Part shown: in pieces, positions 26,789-35,614 of the stretch
Numbering within the stretch: position 1 is the stretch's first letter
How the letters are laid out: every line of letters begins with the position of its first letter
Assembly (NCBI GenBank): GCA_028871195.1
Contig: JAGWNT010000006.1
Coordinates: 1-64,000 of the forward strand
DNA from: REEB85 sp018971455
GTDB taxonomy: Bacteria > Pseudomonadota > Alphaproteobacteria > Acetobacterales > Acetobacteraceae
Length of the DNA: 64,000 nt
Direction of reading: 5' to 3'
The notes under the pieces: model-generated
What the model was told of the DNA's origin: nothing
Database searches by the model: none
The model's input: only the letters and a program-made list of their open reading frames with translations
Made by a program: the position numbers and the translations under genes

Positions 26789-26974
26789 ATGTTCGCTCTC
26801 GTGAAGAAGTTCCGTCAGATGCTTGCCGGCGACCGTCGCGGCGTGACGGCGCTGGAATACGGCCTGCTCGCCGCCATCATCGGTGGCGTGGTGATCACCG
26901 GCGCCGGCCTGCTCGGCAACTCGCTGGGCACCACCTTCAACACCATCAGCACCCACATGACGACGGCCTCGTAA
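26789..26974 (+). CDS. flp: Flp family type IVb pilin (copy 5)
   Basis: Pilin precursor of 61 residues, MFALVKKFRQMLAGDRRG/VTALEYG..., ending ISTHMTTAS. Near-identical core to copies 1-3. It is the pilin nearest the assembly genes; the GGCGCGG hairpin seen after copies 1-3 is absent here, so some transcription may continue into cpaA. Confidence 0.95.
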   Translation: MFALVKKFRQMLAGDRRGVTALEYGLLAAIIGGVVITGAGLLGNSLGTTFNTISTHMTTAS

Positions 26975-27105
26975 GCGCCGCCAGGGATCACGGATGGCCG
27001 GCGCCGCAGACCACACCGCCCGCCGCGCCATCCGCTGCCCGCCCAGCCGTCCCGACCGCGTTCCGCTCGCCGACCCCGTCTGACTATCCGCCGCGAGGAC
27101 CCGCC

Positions 27106-27645
27106 ATGACCGCCCACAGACTGCTCGCCGCCGATCCTCTCCTGGTCCTGCAGATCGTGGCCCTCGTCGGCGGCGCCGTCATCCTCGTCGCCGCCGCCCT
27201 GCACGATGTCGCCGCCCGCACCATTCCCAACTGGGCCCCGGCCGGCCTCGCCCTGTTCGGCCTGGTGCTGCGCTTCGAAAGCGGCGAGCTGCTCACCGGC
27301 CTCGCCGTCGGCCTCGCCGTCTTCCTCGTCGCCACCTTCTGCTGGACCCGCGGCTGGATGGGCGGGGGCGACGTCAAGCTGCTCGCCGGCACCGCCATCT
27401 TCATGCCGCCCGCCCATGTCACCGACACCTTGCTGGCCATCACGTTGGCCGGCGGTGTGGTCGGCCTTATCTACATGGCCTGGCGCGCGGTGCTGCGCCG
27501 CCGCGGCATGGTTCCCGGCCCCCGCCCGCACCAGCTGCTCGCCCGCGTGCTGCGCGCCGAGCGCTGGCGCCTGCTGCGCGGATGCCCGCTGCCCTACGCC
27601 TCCGCGATCGCCGTCGGCACGCTGTTCATGCTCGCATCAAGGTAA
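27106..27645 (+). CDS. cpaA: Tad pilus prepilin peptidase CpaA/TadV
   Basis: Inner-membrane aspartyl protease of 179 residues that removes the leader of Flp pilins. The two catalytic aspartates are in AALHDVAARTIPNW (Asp34) and in the GxGD-type motif GWMGGGDVKLL (Asp89). The start MTAHRLLAAD has GCGAGGAC upstream. It is the short, methylase-free form usual in Tad loci. First of the assembly genes cpaA-cpaB-cpaC-cpaD-cpaE-cpaF-tadB-tadC-tadD. Confidence 0.92.
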   Translation: MTAHRLLAADPLLVLQIVALVGGAVILVAAALHDVAARTIPNWAPAGLALFGLVLRFESGELLTGLAVGLAVFLVATFCWTRGWMGGGDVKLLAGTAIFMPPAHVTDTLLAITLAGGVVGLIYMAWRAVLRRRGMVPGPRPHQLLARVLRAERWRLLRGCPLPYASAIAVGTLFMLASR

Positions 27646-27651
27646 CCAGTC

Positions 27652-28497
27652 ATGGTTCTGCGCATCATCGTTTTCGTCATGATGGCTCTCGGTCTGGTCG
27701 GGTTCGGCACGGTCGCCTGGCTCAGCCTGCAACCGCCGACCGCACAGGCCTCGGCCGCCGCCCAGAAGGTCGCCGACGAGGCGGTCCTGGTCGCCGGGCG
27801 CGACCTGCAGGCCGGCTCGCTGCTCAAGCCTGACGATATCGGCCTCGTCCGCATGCCGACCGAGAAGGTGCCGGCCGGCGCCAGCCTCGACAGCCAGGCC
27901 TCGCGCCAGCAGCTCATCGGCTCGATGGTCCGCCGCCGCCTCGGCGCCGGCGAGACCCTGCTGCCGGCCGACCTGCTGCGCCCCGGCGACCACGGCTTCC
28001 TCGCCGCCGTGCTCGGCGCCGGCATGCGCGCCGTCACCATCGGCGTGGACGCCATCACCGGCAGCGCCGGCCTGATCTGGCCGGGCGACAAGGTCGATGT
28101 GCTGCTCACCCATCAGCTGGAAGGCCCGGGCCTCGCCCCCGGCAAGCGCGTCGCCGCCGAGACCGTGCTGCAGAATGTCCGCGTCATCGCCATCGACCAG
28201 CAGCTCGTCCAGGGCGCCTCGCCGGGCAGTGCGGACTCCAAGCCCGCCACCACGGTGACGCTGGAAGTCACCGCCGATGACGCCGAGCGCGTCTCGGTCG
28301 CGGTGCGCCTCGGCCGGCTCTCGCTGGTGGTGCGCTCCGCCCGCCCGACGCCCCCCGACGACAAGCCGAATCCCGGCCCGGCCATCACCTGGGCGGGTGA
28401 CGTCTCGCCAGCCCTCAACAGCGACACCAAGGTCCTGACGCCGAACGTGGTCAAGGTCTATCCGGGCAACGCTGCCGGCACGGAGTACAAATTCTGA
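27652..28497 (+). CDS. cpaB: Flp pilus assembly protein CpaB/RcpC
   Basis: Periplasmic, membrane-anchored protein of 281 residues. An N-terminal helix (IIVFVMMALGLVGFGTVAWL) is followed by a SAF domain beginning VLVAGRDLQAGSLLKPDDI and the RcpC domain with AVTIGVDAITGSAGLIWPGD and VDVLLTH. CpaB is thought to work with the secretin on pilus exit. It lies 6 bp after cpaA and overlaps cpaC by one base. Confidence 0.93.
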   Translation: MVLRIIVFVMMALGLVGFGTVAWLSLQPPTAQASAAAQKVADEAVLVAGRDLQAGSLLKPDDIGLVRMPTEKVPAGASLDSQASRQQLIGSMVRRRLGAGETLLPADLLRPGDHGFLAAVLGAGMRAVTIGVDAITGSAGLIWPGDKVDVLLTHQLEGPGLAPGKRVAAETVLQNVRVIAIDQQLVQGASPGSADSKPATTVTLEVTADDAERVSVAVRLGRLSLVVRSARPTPPDDKPNPGPAITWAGDVSPALNSDTKVLTPNVVKVYPGNAAGTEYKF

Positions 28498-29933
28498 TGC
28501 GCACCTTCTCTCTCGCGGCAATCGCCCTTGCCGTCTTCCTCCCCGCCAGTGGATGGGCCCAGGTGCCGATCCATCACCCGGTGCGCCGCGTGGTGCATCA
28601 TCCGGCGAAGCACATCGTCCGCGCCGCGGCCCGCAAGCCCGCGGTCCCCTCGACGATCACCTCGCTCTATGTCGAGGCCGGCAGCGGCCGTGTCATCACG
28701 CTCTCGGCCTCGGTCGCCAACGTCTTCGTCGCCAACCCGAAGATCGCCGAGGTGCGGCCGGCCAGCCCGACCAGCCTCTTCGTCTTCGGCGTCGTCGCCG
28801 GCCACACCACGGTGGCCGCCCTCGACGCGGCGGGCCACACCATCCGCCAGTATGAGGTGACGGTCCGCCCGTCGCGCTTCGGCGCCAACCAGGCGCAGGC
28901 GACGATCGCCAGCACGCAGCCCGGCTCCAAGGTCCATCTCGACGCCCAGCCCAAGGCCCTGGTGCTGAACGGCAAGGTCAAGACCCCGGCCGACGCCGCC
29001 GCCGCCGCCGCCACCGCCACCGCCTTCGCCGATCCTGGCCAGGCCGTCACCGACAACCTGCACGTGCAGGGCCAGATCCAGGTCGGGCTGCGGGTGCGCA
29101 TCGCCGAGATGTCGCGCAGCGTCACCCGCGCCCTCGGCATCAATTGGCAGGCGCTCGGCACGGTCGGCAAGTTCGCCACCAGCTTCTCCACCGCCAACGC
29201 CATCTCCGCCGCCGCCGGCGTCAGCAACGTGCTGAGCGCCGCCTATAACGGCGGCGGCAGCAGCATCAACGGCCTGATCGACGCGCTGGCCCAGGACAAT
29301 CTCGTGCACGTGCTGGCCGAGCCCAACCTGGTGGCGATGAGCGGCGAGTCCGCGAGCTTCCTCGTCGGCGGCGAGTTCCCGATCCCGGTCGCCCAGCAGA
29401 ACAACACCGTCACGGTCGACTTCAAGCAGTACGGCGTCGCGCTGGACTTCGTGCCGACCGTGCTGGCCGAGAACCGCATCCGCCTGCGCGTCCGCCCGGA
29501 GGTCAGCCAGCTCTCCACCCAGGGCGCCGTGCAGATCAGCGCCGGCAACTCCTCGATCTCCATCCCCGCGCTGACGGTTCGCCGCGCCGACACCACCGTC
29601 GAGCTCGGCAGCGGCCAGAGCTTCGCCATCGCCGGCCTGCTGTCGGACCAGACCACGCAGAACACCAACGCCCTGCCCGGGCTGGGCGAGCTGCCGGTGC
29701 TCGGCGCGCTGTTCCGCTCCGACAGCTTCCTGCGCAACGAGACCGAACTGGTGATCATCGTCACCCCCTACATCGTGCGCCCGGTCAGCAACCCCAAGAC
29801 GCTGCACCTGCCCACCGATGGCTTCACGCCGCCCACCGACCTCGAGCGGCTGCTTCTGTTGCGCCAAGAGGGGCGCGTCACTCCGGGGACGGCCCAGCGG
29901 GTTCCCGGCCAGGCAGGATTTGCGGTGCAATGA
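28497..29933 (+). CDS. cpaC: Tad pilus secretin CpaC/RcpA
   Basis: Outer-membrane secretin of 478 residues with a signal peptide (to about residue 20). An N-terminal domain (LYVEAGSGRVITLSASVANV) and a BON-like region precede the secretin domain (about 260-430) with VLAEPNLVAMSGESASFLVG and VELGSGQSFAIAGLLS. A region rich in Ala near residue 160 links the parts. Coupled to cpaB (TGATG) and to the next gene (4-bp overlap). Confidence 0.95.
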   Translation: MRTFSLAAIALAVFLPASGWAQVPIHHPVRRVVHHPAKHIVRAAARKPAVPSTITSLYVEAGSGRVITLSASVANVFVANPKIAEVRPASPTSLFVFGVVAGHTTVAALDAAGHTIRQYEVTVRPSRFGANQAQATIASTQPGSKVHLDAQPKALVLNGKVKTPADAAAAAATATAFADPGQAVTDNLHVQGQIQVGLRVRIAEMSRSVTRALGINWQALGTVGKFATSFSTANAISAAAGVSNVLSAAYNGGGSSINGLIDALAQDNLVHVLAEPNLVAMSGESASFLVGGEFPIPVAQQNNTVTVDFKQYGVALDFVPTVLAENRIRLRVRPEVSQLSTQGAVQISAGNSSISIPALTVRRADTTVELGSGQSFAIAGLLSDQTTQNTNALPGLGELPVLGALFRSDSFLRNETELVIIVTPYIVRPVSNPKTLHLPTDGFTPPTDLERLLLLRQEGRVTPGTAQRVPGQAGFAVQ

Positions 29934-30229
29934 ACATGATCTTCCCCGTCTCGCTGCGCGCGGCAATGGCCGGCGCCGTCATCCTGCTGCCGCTCGCCCT
30001 CGGTGGGTGCGACACGATCGACCCCTTCAAGCGCCCGGGCATGTGGCGGCCCGACGACGCCAATGCCTTCAACCTGCAGGCCCAGGTGGCCGACCCGCAC
30101 GACCTGGTGATGGGCCGCGGCACCGACATGGCCGACGGCGACACCGCGGCCAAGGCGATCGAGCGGATGCGCGCGGACAAGGTCAAGCCGCTGGCAGCCA
30201 ACAGCATCGTCAAGATGGGCACCAACTAG
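29930..30229 (+). CDS. Small lipoprotein in the CpaD position
   Basis: Exported protein of 99 residues with a lipobox LALGGC (Cys about 27) and a hydrophilic remainder including DPFKRPGMWRPDDANAFN and DPHDLVMGRGTDMADGD. It sits between the secretin and cpaE, where CpaD (about 200 residues) normally lies. It is half that length and lacks the CpaD domain as far as I can see, so it may be a shortened pilotin-like CpaD replacement. Confidence 0.75.
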   Translation: MNMIFPVSLRAAMAGAVILLPLALGGCDTIDPFKRPGMWRPDDANAFNLQAQVADPHDLVMGRGTDMADGDTAAKAIERMRADKVKPLAANSIVKMGTN

Positions 30230-30283
30230 CCGCACGGCCACCGAAGCAGATGACGACAGCGAGAACGACGGAGCGCATTTCCC

Positions 30284-31552
30284 ATGTCAGAAGCTGAAGC
30301 CCAGGTCCGGCCGCGCGCGGGCGGCGACACCGCCCCCGGCGCCGGCCGCCACGACCGCCCCGACCTCATCGCCTTCGTCGATGACGGCGCCACCGAGACC
30401 GCGCTGCGCGAGGGCCTCGCAGAGGCCAATGGCGGCGACATCGACATCCGTCGCGGCGGCATCAAGGCCGCCGTCGCCGCCCTGCGCAGCTCGCACACGC
30501 CGCGCGTGCTGATCGTCGATGTCACCGGCGTCGAGCAGCCGCTCTCGGCCCTGCACGACCTCTCCCTGGTCAGCGAGCCCGACGTGCGGGTGCTGGTCAT
30601 CGGTGCGCTCGACAATCTCGATTTCTACCGTGAGGTCACGCGCGGCATGGGCGCGCTCGAATACCTCACCAAGCCGCTCACCCGCGATCGCGTCACCCGC
30701 CATTTCGGCCCGCTCCTCACCGGCGCCGGGCCGGTCTCCGAAACCGCCCTCGGCGGGCGCATCATCACCGTCACCGGCGTGCGCGGCGGCGTCGGCGCCA
30801 CCACCGTCGCGGTCAACCTGGCCTATCATTTCGGCGTCACCGCCGACCGCCACACCTTGCTGCTCGACCCCGATCTGCACCGCGGCATGGCCGCGATGCT
30901 GCTCGACAGCCCATCCGGCCCCGGGCTGCGCTCGGCGCTGGAGGCGCCGGAGCGGATCGACGAACTCTTCGTCGAACGCACCGCCCAGCCGGTCTCCAAC
31001 CGCCTGCACGTGCTGGCCGGCGAGGTCAAGATGGCCGAGCAGCCGGGCTACGTGAACGGCGCCGCCCAGGCGCTGCTCGCGGCGCTGGCCAAGCGCTACA
31101 ATTTCGTCGTCGGCGATGTGCCCTTCGCGCCCCATCCGCTGTTCCGCGACCTGCTCGAACAATCCCAGCAGCGCGTGCTGGTGATGGAGCCGACGCTGGC
31201 CTGCATCCGCGACACGCTGCGCCTGCTGGCACTGCCCTCGCCGGCGGCCAAGGATCGCCGCCCGGTCATCGTGCTCAACCGGCTCGGCCGCCGCGGCACG
31301 CTGACCCGCCGCAAGGTTGAGGACGCGCTGAAGGCGAAGGTTGACATCGTCATCCCCGACCTGCCGCGCAGCGTCGAGGCGGCGGCGACCATCGGCGAGG
31401 CGGTCACCGCCAGCCGCAACGGGTTCCGCAAGGGCATCGTCGAACTGGCGCGCCTCACCGCCTTCGTCCGCCTGCTCGATGGCGCCCCCGGCGCCGTCGA
31501 GCCCGAGAAGCCGGCGCCGGCCAAGCGCTGGCGCCTGTTCGGGAAGGGGTGA
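30284..31552 (+). CDS. cpaE: Tad pilus localisation protein CpaE/TadZ
   Basis: Protein of 422 residues with an N-terminal receiver-like domain (about 25-145, lacking a standard acidic pocket) and a MinD/ParA-like ATPase domain from about 160. The deviant Walker A is VRGGVGATT (166-174). CpaE-type proteins place the pilus machine at the pole. It overlaps the start region of cpaF by a few bases. Confidence 0.93.
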   Translation: MSEAEAQVRPRAGGDTAPGAGRHDRPDLIAFVDDGATETALREGLAEANGGDIDIRRGGIKAAVAALRSSHTPRVLIVDVTGVEQPLSALHDLSLVSEPDVRVLVIGALDNLDFYREVTRGMGALEYLTKPLTRDRVTRHFGPLLTGAGPVSETALGGRIITVTGVRGGVGATTVAVNLAYHFGVTADRHTLLLDPDLHRGMAAMLLDSPSGPGLRSALEAPERIDELFVERTAQPVSNRLHVLAGEVKMAEQPGYVNGAAQALLAALAKRYNFVVGDVPFAPHPLFRDLLEQSQQRVLVMEPTLACIRDTLRLLALPSPAAKDRRPVIVLNRLGRRGTLTRRKVEDALKAKVDIVIPDLPRSVEAAATIGEAVTASRNGFRKGIVELARLTAFVRLLDGAPGAVEPEKPAPAKRWRLFGKG

Positions 31553-31554
31553 GC

Positions 31555-32940
31555 ATGCACGCACCGGTCCCCGCCTTCGGCCGCCGCGCCGCCCCGTCCG
31601 AGACGGTTGCCGCCAAGCCGGATCCCGCCCCGGCGGCCGCCGTGCTGGCCGCCTCGGCTGCCGCGACCCCGCCGACGGCCGAGCCCCTCATCGCCGAACT
31701 GCGCGCGATGTGCCTGTCCAAGCTTGATCCCAGCGCGGTCGCCACCCAGCCGGCCGAGGTGCTGATCCCGCAGGTCGAGCTGCTGATCTCCGAGATCGCC
31801 ACCGAGCGGCGCATCCAGCTCAACGGCCGCGAGCAGCGCCAGCTCGCCACCGAGCTGGTGGACGACATGCTCGGCCTCGGCCCGCTCGAGCCGCTGCTCG
31901 AGGATGAGTCGATCAACGACATCATGGTCAACGGCCCGAATTCGGTCTTCGTCGAACGGCGCGGCAAGGTCTTCGCCGCCGCCGTGCGCTTCCGCGACAC
32001 AGCCCATCTCATCAATGTCTGCCAGCGCATCGCCGCCGCCGTCGGGCGGCGCGTCGACGAGTCGAGCCCGATGGTCGACGCCCGCCTCAAGGATGGCAGC
32101 CGCGTCAACATCGTCGTCCCCCCGCTGGCGCTCGACGGGCCCTACGTCTCGATCCGAAAGTTCAGCAAGAAATCGATCGACTTCGCCAAGCTGATCGAGT
32201 TCGGCGCGATGTCGCGCACGCTCGCCCGCGTGCTCGAGATCGCCGGCCAGATCCGCCTCAACATCATCATCTCCGGCGGCACCGGCTCGGGCAAGACGAC
32301 GCTGCTCAACGCCACCTCGCGCCTGATCGACCACGGCGAGCGCGTCGTCACCGTCGAGGACGCGGCCGAGCTGCAACTCCAGCAGCCCCACGTCGTGCGC
32401 CTGGAAACCCGGCCGGCCAACCTCGAAGGCCGCGGCGAGATCAACCAGCGCGACCTGGTGCGCAACGCCCTGCGCATGCGCCCCGACCGCATCATCATCG
32501 GCGAGGTGCGCGGCTCGGAGGCGTTCGACATGCTCCAGGCGATGAACACCGGCCATGACGGCAGCATGTCCACCATCCACGCCAACAACACCCGCGACGC
32601 CATCACCCGCATCGAGAATATGGTGCAGATGGGCAGCATGGGGCTGCCGCTCTCGGCCATCCGCACCCAGATCGTCAGCGCCGTGGACATCATCGTGCAG
32701 ACCGAACGCCAGCGCGACGGCGGCCGGCGCATCACCCAGGTCACCGAGATCTGCGGCATGGAAGGCGATGTCGTGCTGCTCAACGACATCTTCCAGCTGG
32801 TCATCGAAGGACAGAACTCCGACGGCCGCCTGATCACCCGCTACCGCACCATCCGCAACCGCCCGGCCTTTCACGACCGGCTGGTCTATTTCGGGCTGGA
32901 GCGCGCCTGGGCGTCGGCCATGGAAGAGGTGGACGACTGA
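31555..32940 (+). CDS. cpaF: Tad pilus assembly ATPase CpaF/TadA
   Basis: Hexameric secretion ATPase of 461 residues that drives Flp assembly and retraction. Walker A is GGTGSGKT (241-248), the Asp box VVTVEDAAELQ, Walker B RIIIGEVRGSEA, and the His box GHDGSMSTIHANN. The start ATG was chosen because AAGGGG lies 5 nt upstream; a GTG two codons earlier is the alternative. It overlaps tadB by one base. Confidence 0.96.
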   Translation: MHAPVPAFGRRAAPSETVAAKPDPAPAAAVLAASAAATPPTAEPLIAELRAMCLSKLDPSAVATQPAEVLIPQVELLISEIATERRIQLNGREQRQLATELVDDMLGLGPLEPLLEDESINDIMVNGPNSVFVERRGKVFAAAVRFRDTAHLINVCQRIAAAVGRRVDESSPMVDARLKDGSRVNIVVPPLALDGPYVSIRKFSKKSIDFAKLIEFGAMSRTLARVLEIAGQIRLNIIISGGTGSGKTTLLNATSRLIDHGERVVTVEDAAELQLQQPHVVRLETRPANLEGRGEINQRDLVRNALRMRPDRIIIGEVRGSEAFDMLQAMNTGHDGSMSTIHANNTRDAITRIENMVQMGSMGLPLSAIRTQIVSAVDIIVQTERQRDGGRRITQVTEICGMEGDVVLLNDIFQLVIEGQNSDGRLITRYRTIRNRPAFHDRLVYFGLERAWASAMEEVDD

Positions 32941-33902
32941 TGCACAACCTGCTGCTGCTGCTGTCGATCGCCTTTCTCGGCCTCGCCGGGCTGGGCGGAA
33001 GCGCCTTCATGGTGGTCGCCGGCCAGGCGCGCCAGGAGCGCATCAAGCAGCGCTTCGCCTCCGCCACCGCGGTCAACGGCCGCCCGCGCCGCGCCGAGAT
33101 GCCGCGCCTGCGCCGCGTCGATGTCGACCAGCAGGGCAATTCATGGCCCGATCGCCTGGCCGGCCTGTTCGGGTTCAACCCCAAGCAGCAGGCCAATTAT
33201 CCGGTCAAATGGTATTTCGTGCTGGCGGTGCTCCTGCTGATCGCGCGCCTGCTCTCGGGCGTGCTGGTGGCGCTGCTCGGGCCGATCCTGTGGGTGAGCC
33301 TGCCGCCGATCTGGGTGTTTTCCAGCCGCACCGTCTTCAACATGATGGTGATCCGCCGGCGCGCCAAGCTGCTGTCGCAGTTTCCCGACTGCCTGGCGAT
33401 GATCACCCGCTCGGTGCGCGCCGGCGTGCCGCTCACCGAGGCGCTGCGCGTCGTCGCGCGCGAGAGTGCGGAGCCCTCGGCCGGCGAATTCAGCCGTGTC
33501 ATCGGCGATCTCGCCATCGGCGTGCCGATCGCCGACTCGCTCCGCGCCATGGCCGACCGCAACGACATCGCCGAGTTCCGCTTCTTCGCCACGGCACTTG
33601 CGCTGCAGAACCAGACCGGCGGGCGCCTCGGCGAGACGCTCGACAATCTCGGCCAGATCGTGCGCAAGCGCCTCGCCCTGAAGGCGCGCGGCCACGCGCT
33701 GGCCTCGGAGGCCAAGACCACGGCGATGATCCTCGGCGCGCTGCCGCTGCTCACCACCGGCGGACTCTACTTCATCAACCCGACCTATCTCGACATGCTG
33801 TTCTACGATCCCTCGGGGCAGATCATCCTGATGGTGGCGATCGGCATGCTCGGCACCGGCGGTTTCGTGATGAAGAACATCATCGACAAGAGCCTCCAAT
33901 GA
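32940..33902 (+). CDS. tadB: Tad pilus inner-membrane platform protein TadB
   Basis: Protein of 320 residues with a T2SSF domain. Membrane segments are near residues 5-25, 88-125 and at the C-terminus. The motif LPDCLAMITRSVRAGVPL-like stretch (here FPDCLAMITRSVRAGVPLTE) and LGETLDNLGQIVRKR are typical. It forms the platform with TadC that couples the CpaF motor to pilin. Its stop overlaps the tadC start (ATGA). Confidence 0.94.
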   Translation: MHNLLLLLSIAFLGLAGLGGSAFMVVAGQARQERIKQRFASATAVNGRPRRAEMPRLRRVDVDQQGNSWPDRLAGLFGFNPKQQANYPVKWYFVLAVLLLIARLLSGVLVALLGPILWVSLPPIWVFSSRTVFNMMVIRRRAKLLSQFPDCLAMITRSVRAGVPLTEALRVVARESAEPSAGEFSRVIGDLAIGVPIADSLRAMADRNDIAEFRFFATALALQNQTGGRLGETLDNLGQIVRKRLALKARGHALASEAKTTAMILGALPLLTTGGLYFINPTYLDMLFYDPSGQIILMVAIGMLGTGGFVMKNIIDKSLQ

Positions 33903-34837
33903 CCGGGCACCTTCTCCTGCTGCGCATCGCCATCGTGCTGTGCGCCGTCCTTTTCGTCGGCGCGCTGGTGATGATGCGCGTCCTCGCCCGCGAGAAGCGC
34001 ATCGATGCGCGCCTCGCCGCGGTGCGCGACGGCACCGGCGGCAACACGCCGGCCACGAAACGCCAGGCCGGCCACGAGGCGATGCAGATGGTGGCCGGCC
34101 TCGGCCAGGGCATCCTGCGCAGCGGCGTGGTCTCCGGGCAGACCGTCGAAGCGGTGCAGAAGAACCTCATCCGCGCCGGCATCCGCGACAAGAACGCGGT
34201 GGCGATCTTCATCTCCGCCAAGATCATCCTCGTCATCCTGCTGCCGGCCCTGCTGTTCCTGGCGATCCACAACATCGTCACCATCCCGATGCTGCGCAAC
34301 GCCCTGCTCGGCGGCGGCGCCATCGGCGGCCTGCTCGGGCCGGACTACCTGCTGGCCGGCATCCGCAAGCGCTACACCCACCAGATCTCCGCCGGCCTGC
34401 CCGACGTGCTGGACATGATGGTGATGTGCGCCGAATCCGGCCTCAGCCTGGAACCGGCGCTGCTGCGCGTCGGCCAGGAGATCATGCCCGCCCATCCGGC
34501 GATCGGCCAGGAGCTGCTGATCACCTCGAACGAGTTCCAGATCAACCCGGACAGCCAGTTCGCCCTGAACAACCTCATCGAGCGCACCGGGCTCGTGGAC
34601 ATCAAGCGCGTCGTCGGCACGCTGGTGCAGACCCTGCAATACGGCACGCCGCTGGCCGACGCGCTGCGCGTCCTCTCGGCCGAGATGCGCCAGGAGATCT
34701 TAACCAGATTCGAAGCCAAGGCCGCCAAACTCCCGGTGTTCCTGACGCTGCCCATGATGGTGTTCATCCTGCCGACCATGTTCCTGATCATCGGCGGGCC
34801 GGCCATCCTCCAGGCGGTGCGTCTGTTCAAACACTGA
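33899..34837 (+). CDS. tadC: Tad pilus inner-membrane platform protein TadC
   Basis: Second platform protein, 312 residues, T2SSF domain. Typical segments are LPDVLDMMVMCAESGLSLEP, QYGTPLADALRVLS and the C-terminal helix LPMMVFILPTMFLIIGGPAI. The start is the ATG overlapping the tadB stop; the frame reading into tadB is not used. It is followed 9 bp later by the TadD-like gene. Confidence 0.94.
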   Translation: MTGHLLLLRIAIVLCAVLFVGALVMMRVLAREKRIDARLAAVRDGTGGNTPATKRQAGHEAMQMVAGLGQGILRSGVVSGQTVEAVQKNLIRAGIRDKNAVAIFISAKIILVILLPALLFLAIHNIVTIPMLRNALLGGGAIGGLLGPDYLLAGIRKRYTHQISAGLPDVLDMMVMCAESGLSLEPALLRVGQEIMPAHPAIGQELLITSNEFQINPDSQFALNNLIERTGLVDIKRVVGTLVQTLQYGTPLADALRVLSAEMRQEILTRFEAKAAKLPVFLTLPMMVFILPTMFLIIGGPAILQAVRLFKH

Positions 34838-34846
34838 GGTGCCGCC

Positions 34847-35614
34847 ATGCGCTATGCAGCCCTGCTTCTCCTCGCCGCCGTCGCCGGATGCGCCGCGCCG
34901 CAGAACGCTACCACCGCCGCCGCCGGCAGTCCCGGCGAGCGCATCGTCGATGCCGCCCTCTCGGCCGGCACGCCGGACGTGGCGATCCGCGTCAGCTCCG
35001 GCCTGCTCGCACAGGATCCCAAGAATGTCGGCCTGCTGATGCGCCAGGCAAACGCCTACATCATGACCGGCAACCGCGCCGCGGCCGCCGATGACTACCG
35101 CCGCGTCCTTACCATCCAGCCCGGGCTGGAAACCGCCGAACTCGGCCTCGGCAAGCTGCTGATCGCGACCGACCCGCACGGCGCACAGGTCGTCTACCAG
35201 GGCATCCTGGCGCGCCAGCCGCGCAATGCCGAGGCGCTGAGCAATCTCGGCGTCGCGCTCGACCTGCAAGGCCAGCACGACGCCGCCCAGAAATCCTATC
35301 GCGAGGCCCTCGTCATCACCCCCAACGCGGTGCCGGTGCGGCAGAATCTCGGCCTCTCGCTGGCCGTCTCCGGCAATCCGGAGGAGGCGGTGCAGATCCT
35401 CGGCCAGCTCGCCCGCGAAGGCGACAATGACCGCCGGGTGCGCGACAATCTGGCCATGGCCCTCGCACTCACCGGGCGCACCGACGAGGCCGACAAGATG
35501 CTGCGCGAGGAGCTGAGCCCGGCCGACGCCGAAAAGGCGCTCGCCGCCTACAGCCAGCTCGCCGCCAACACCGCGCCGGCCGCCGGCCCGGCCATCGGCC
35601 CGGTCACCCAGTAG
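34847..35614 (+). CDS. tadD: TadD-like TPR lipoprotein
   Basis: Lipoprotein of 255 residues: signal with lipobox AVAGC (Cys about 15), then about five tetratricopeptide repeats (about 40-230), for example AEALSNLGVALDLQGQHDAA. TadD-type proteins assist secretin assembly and pilus secretion. It is the last gene of the pilus operon; its 3' end overlaps the convergent acyl-CoA synthetase gene by 11 bp. Confidence 0.9.
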   Translation: MRYAALLLLAAVAGCAAPQNATTAAAGSPGERIVDAALSAGTPDVAIRVSSGLLAQDPKNVGLLMRQANAYIMTGNRAAAADDYRRVLTIQPGLETAELGLGKLLIATDPHGAQVVYQGILARQPRNAEALSNLGVALDLQGQHDAAQKSYREALVITPNAVPVRQNLGLSLAVSGNPEEAVQILGQLAREGDNDRRVRDNLAMALALTGRTDEADKMLREELSPADAEKALAAYSQLAANTAPAAGPAIGPVTQ

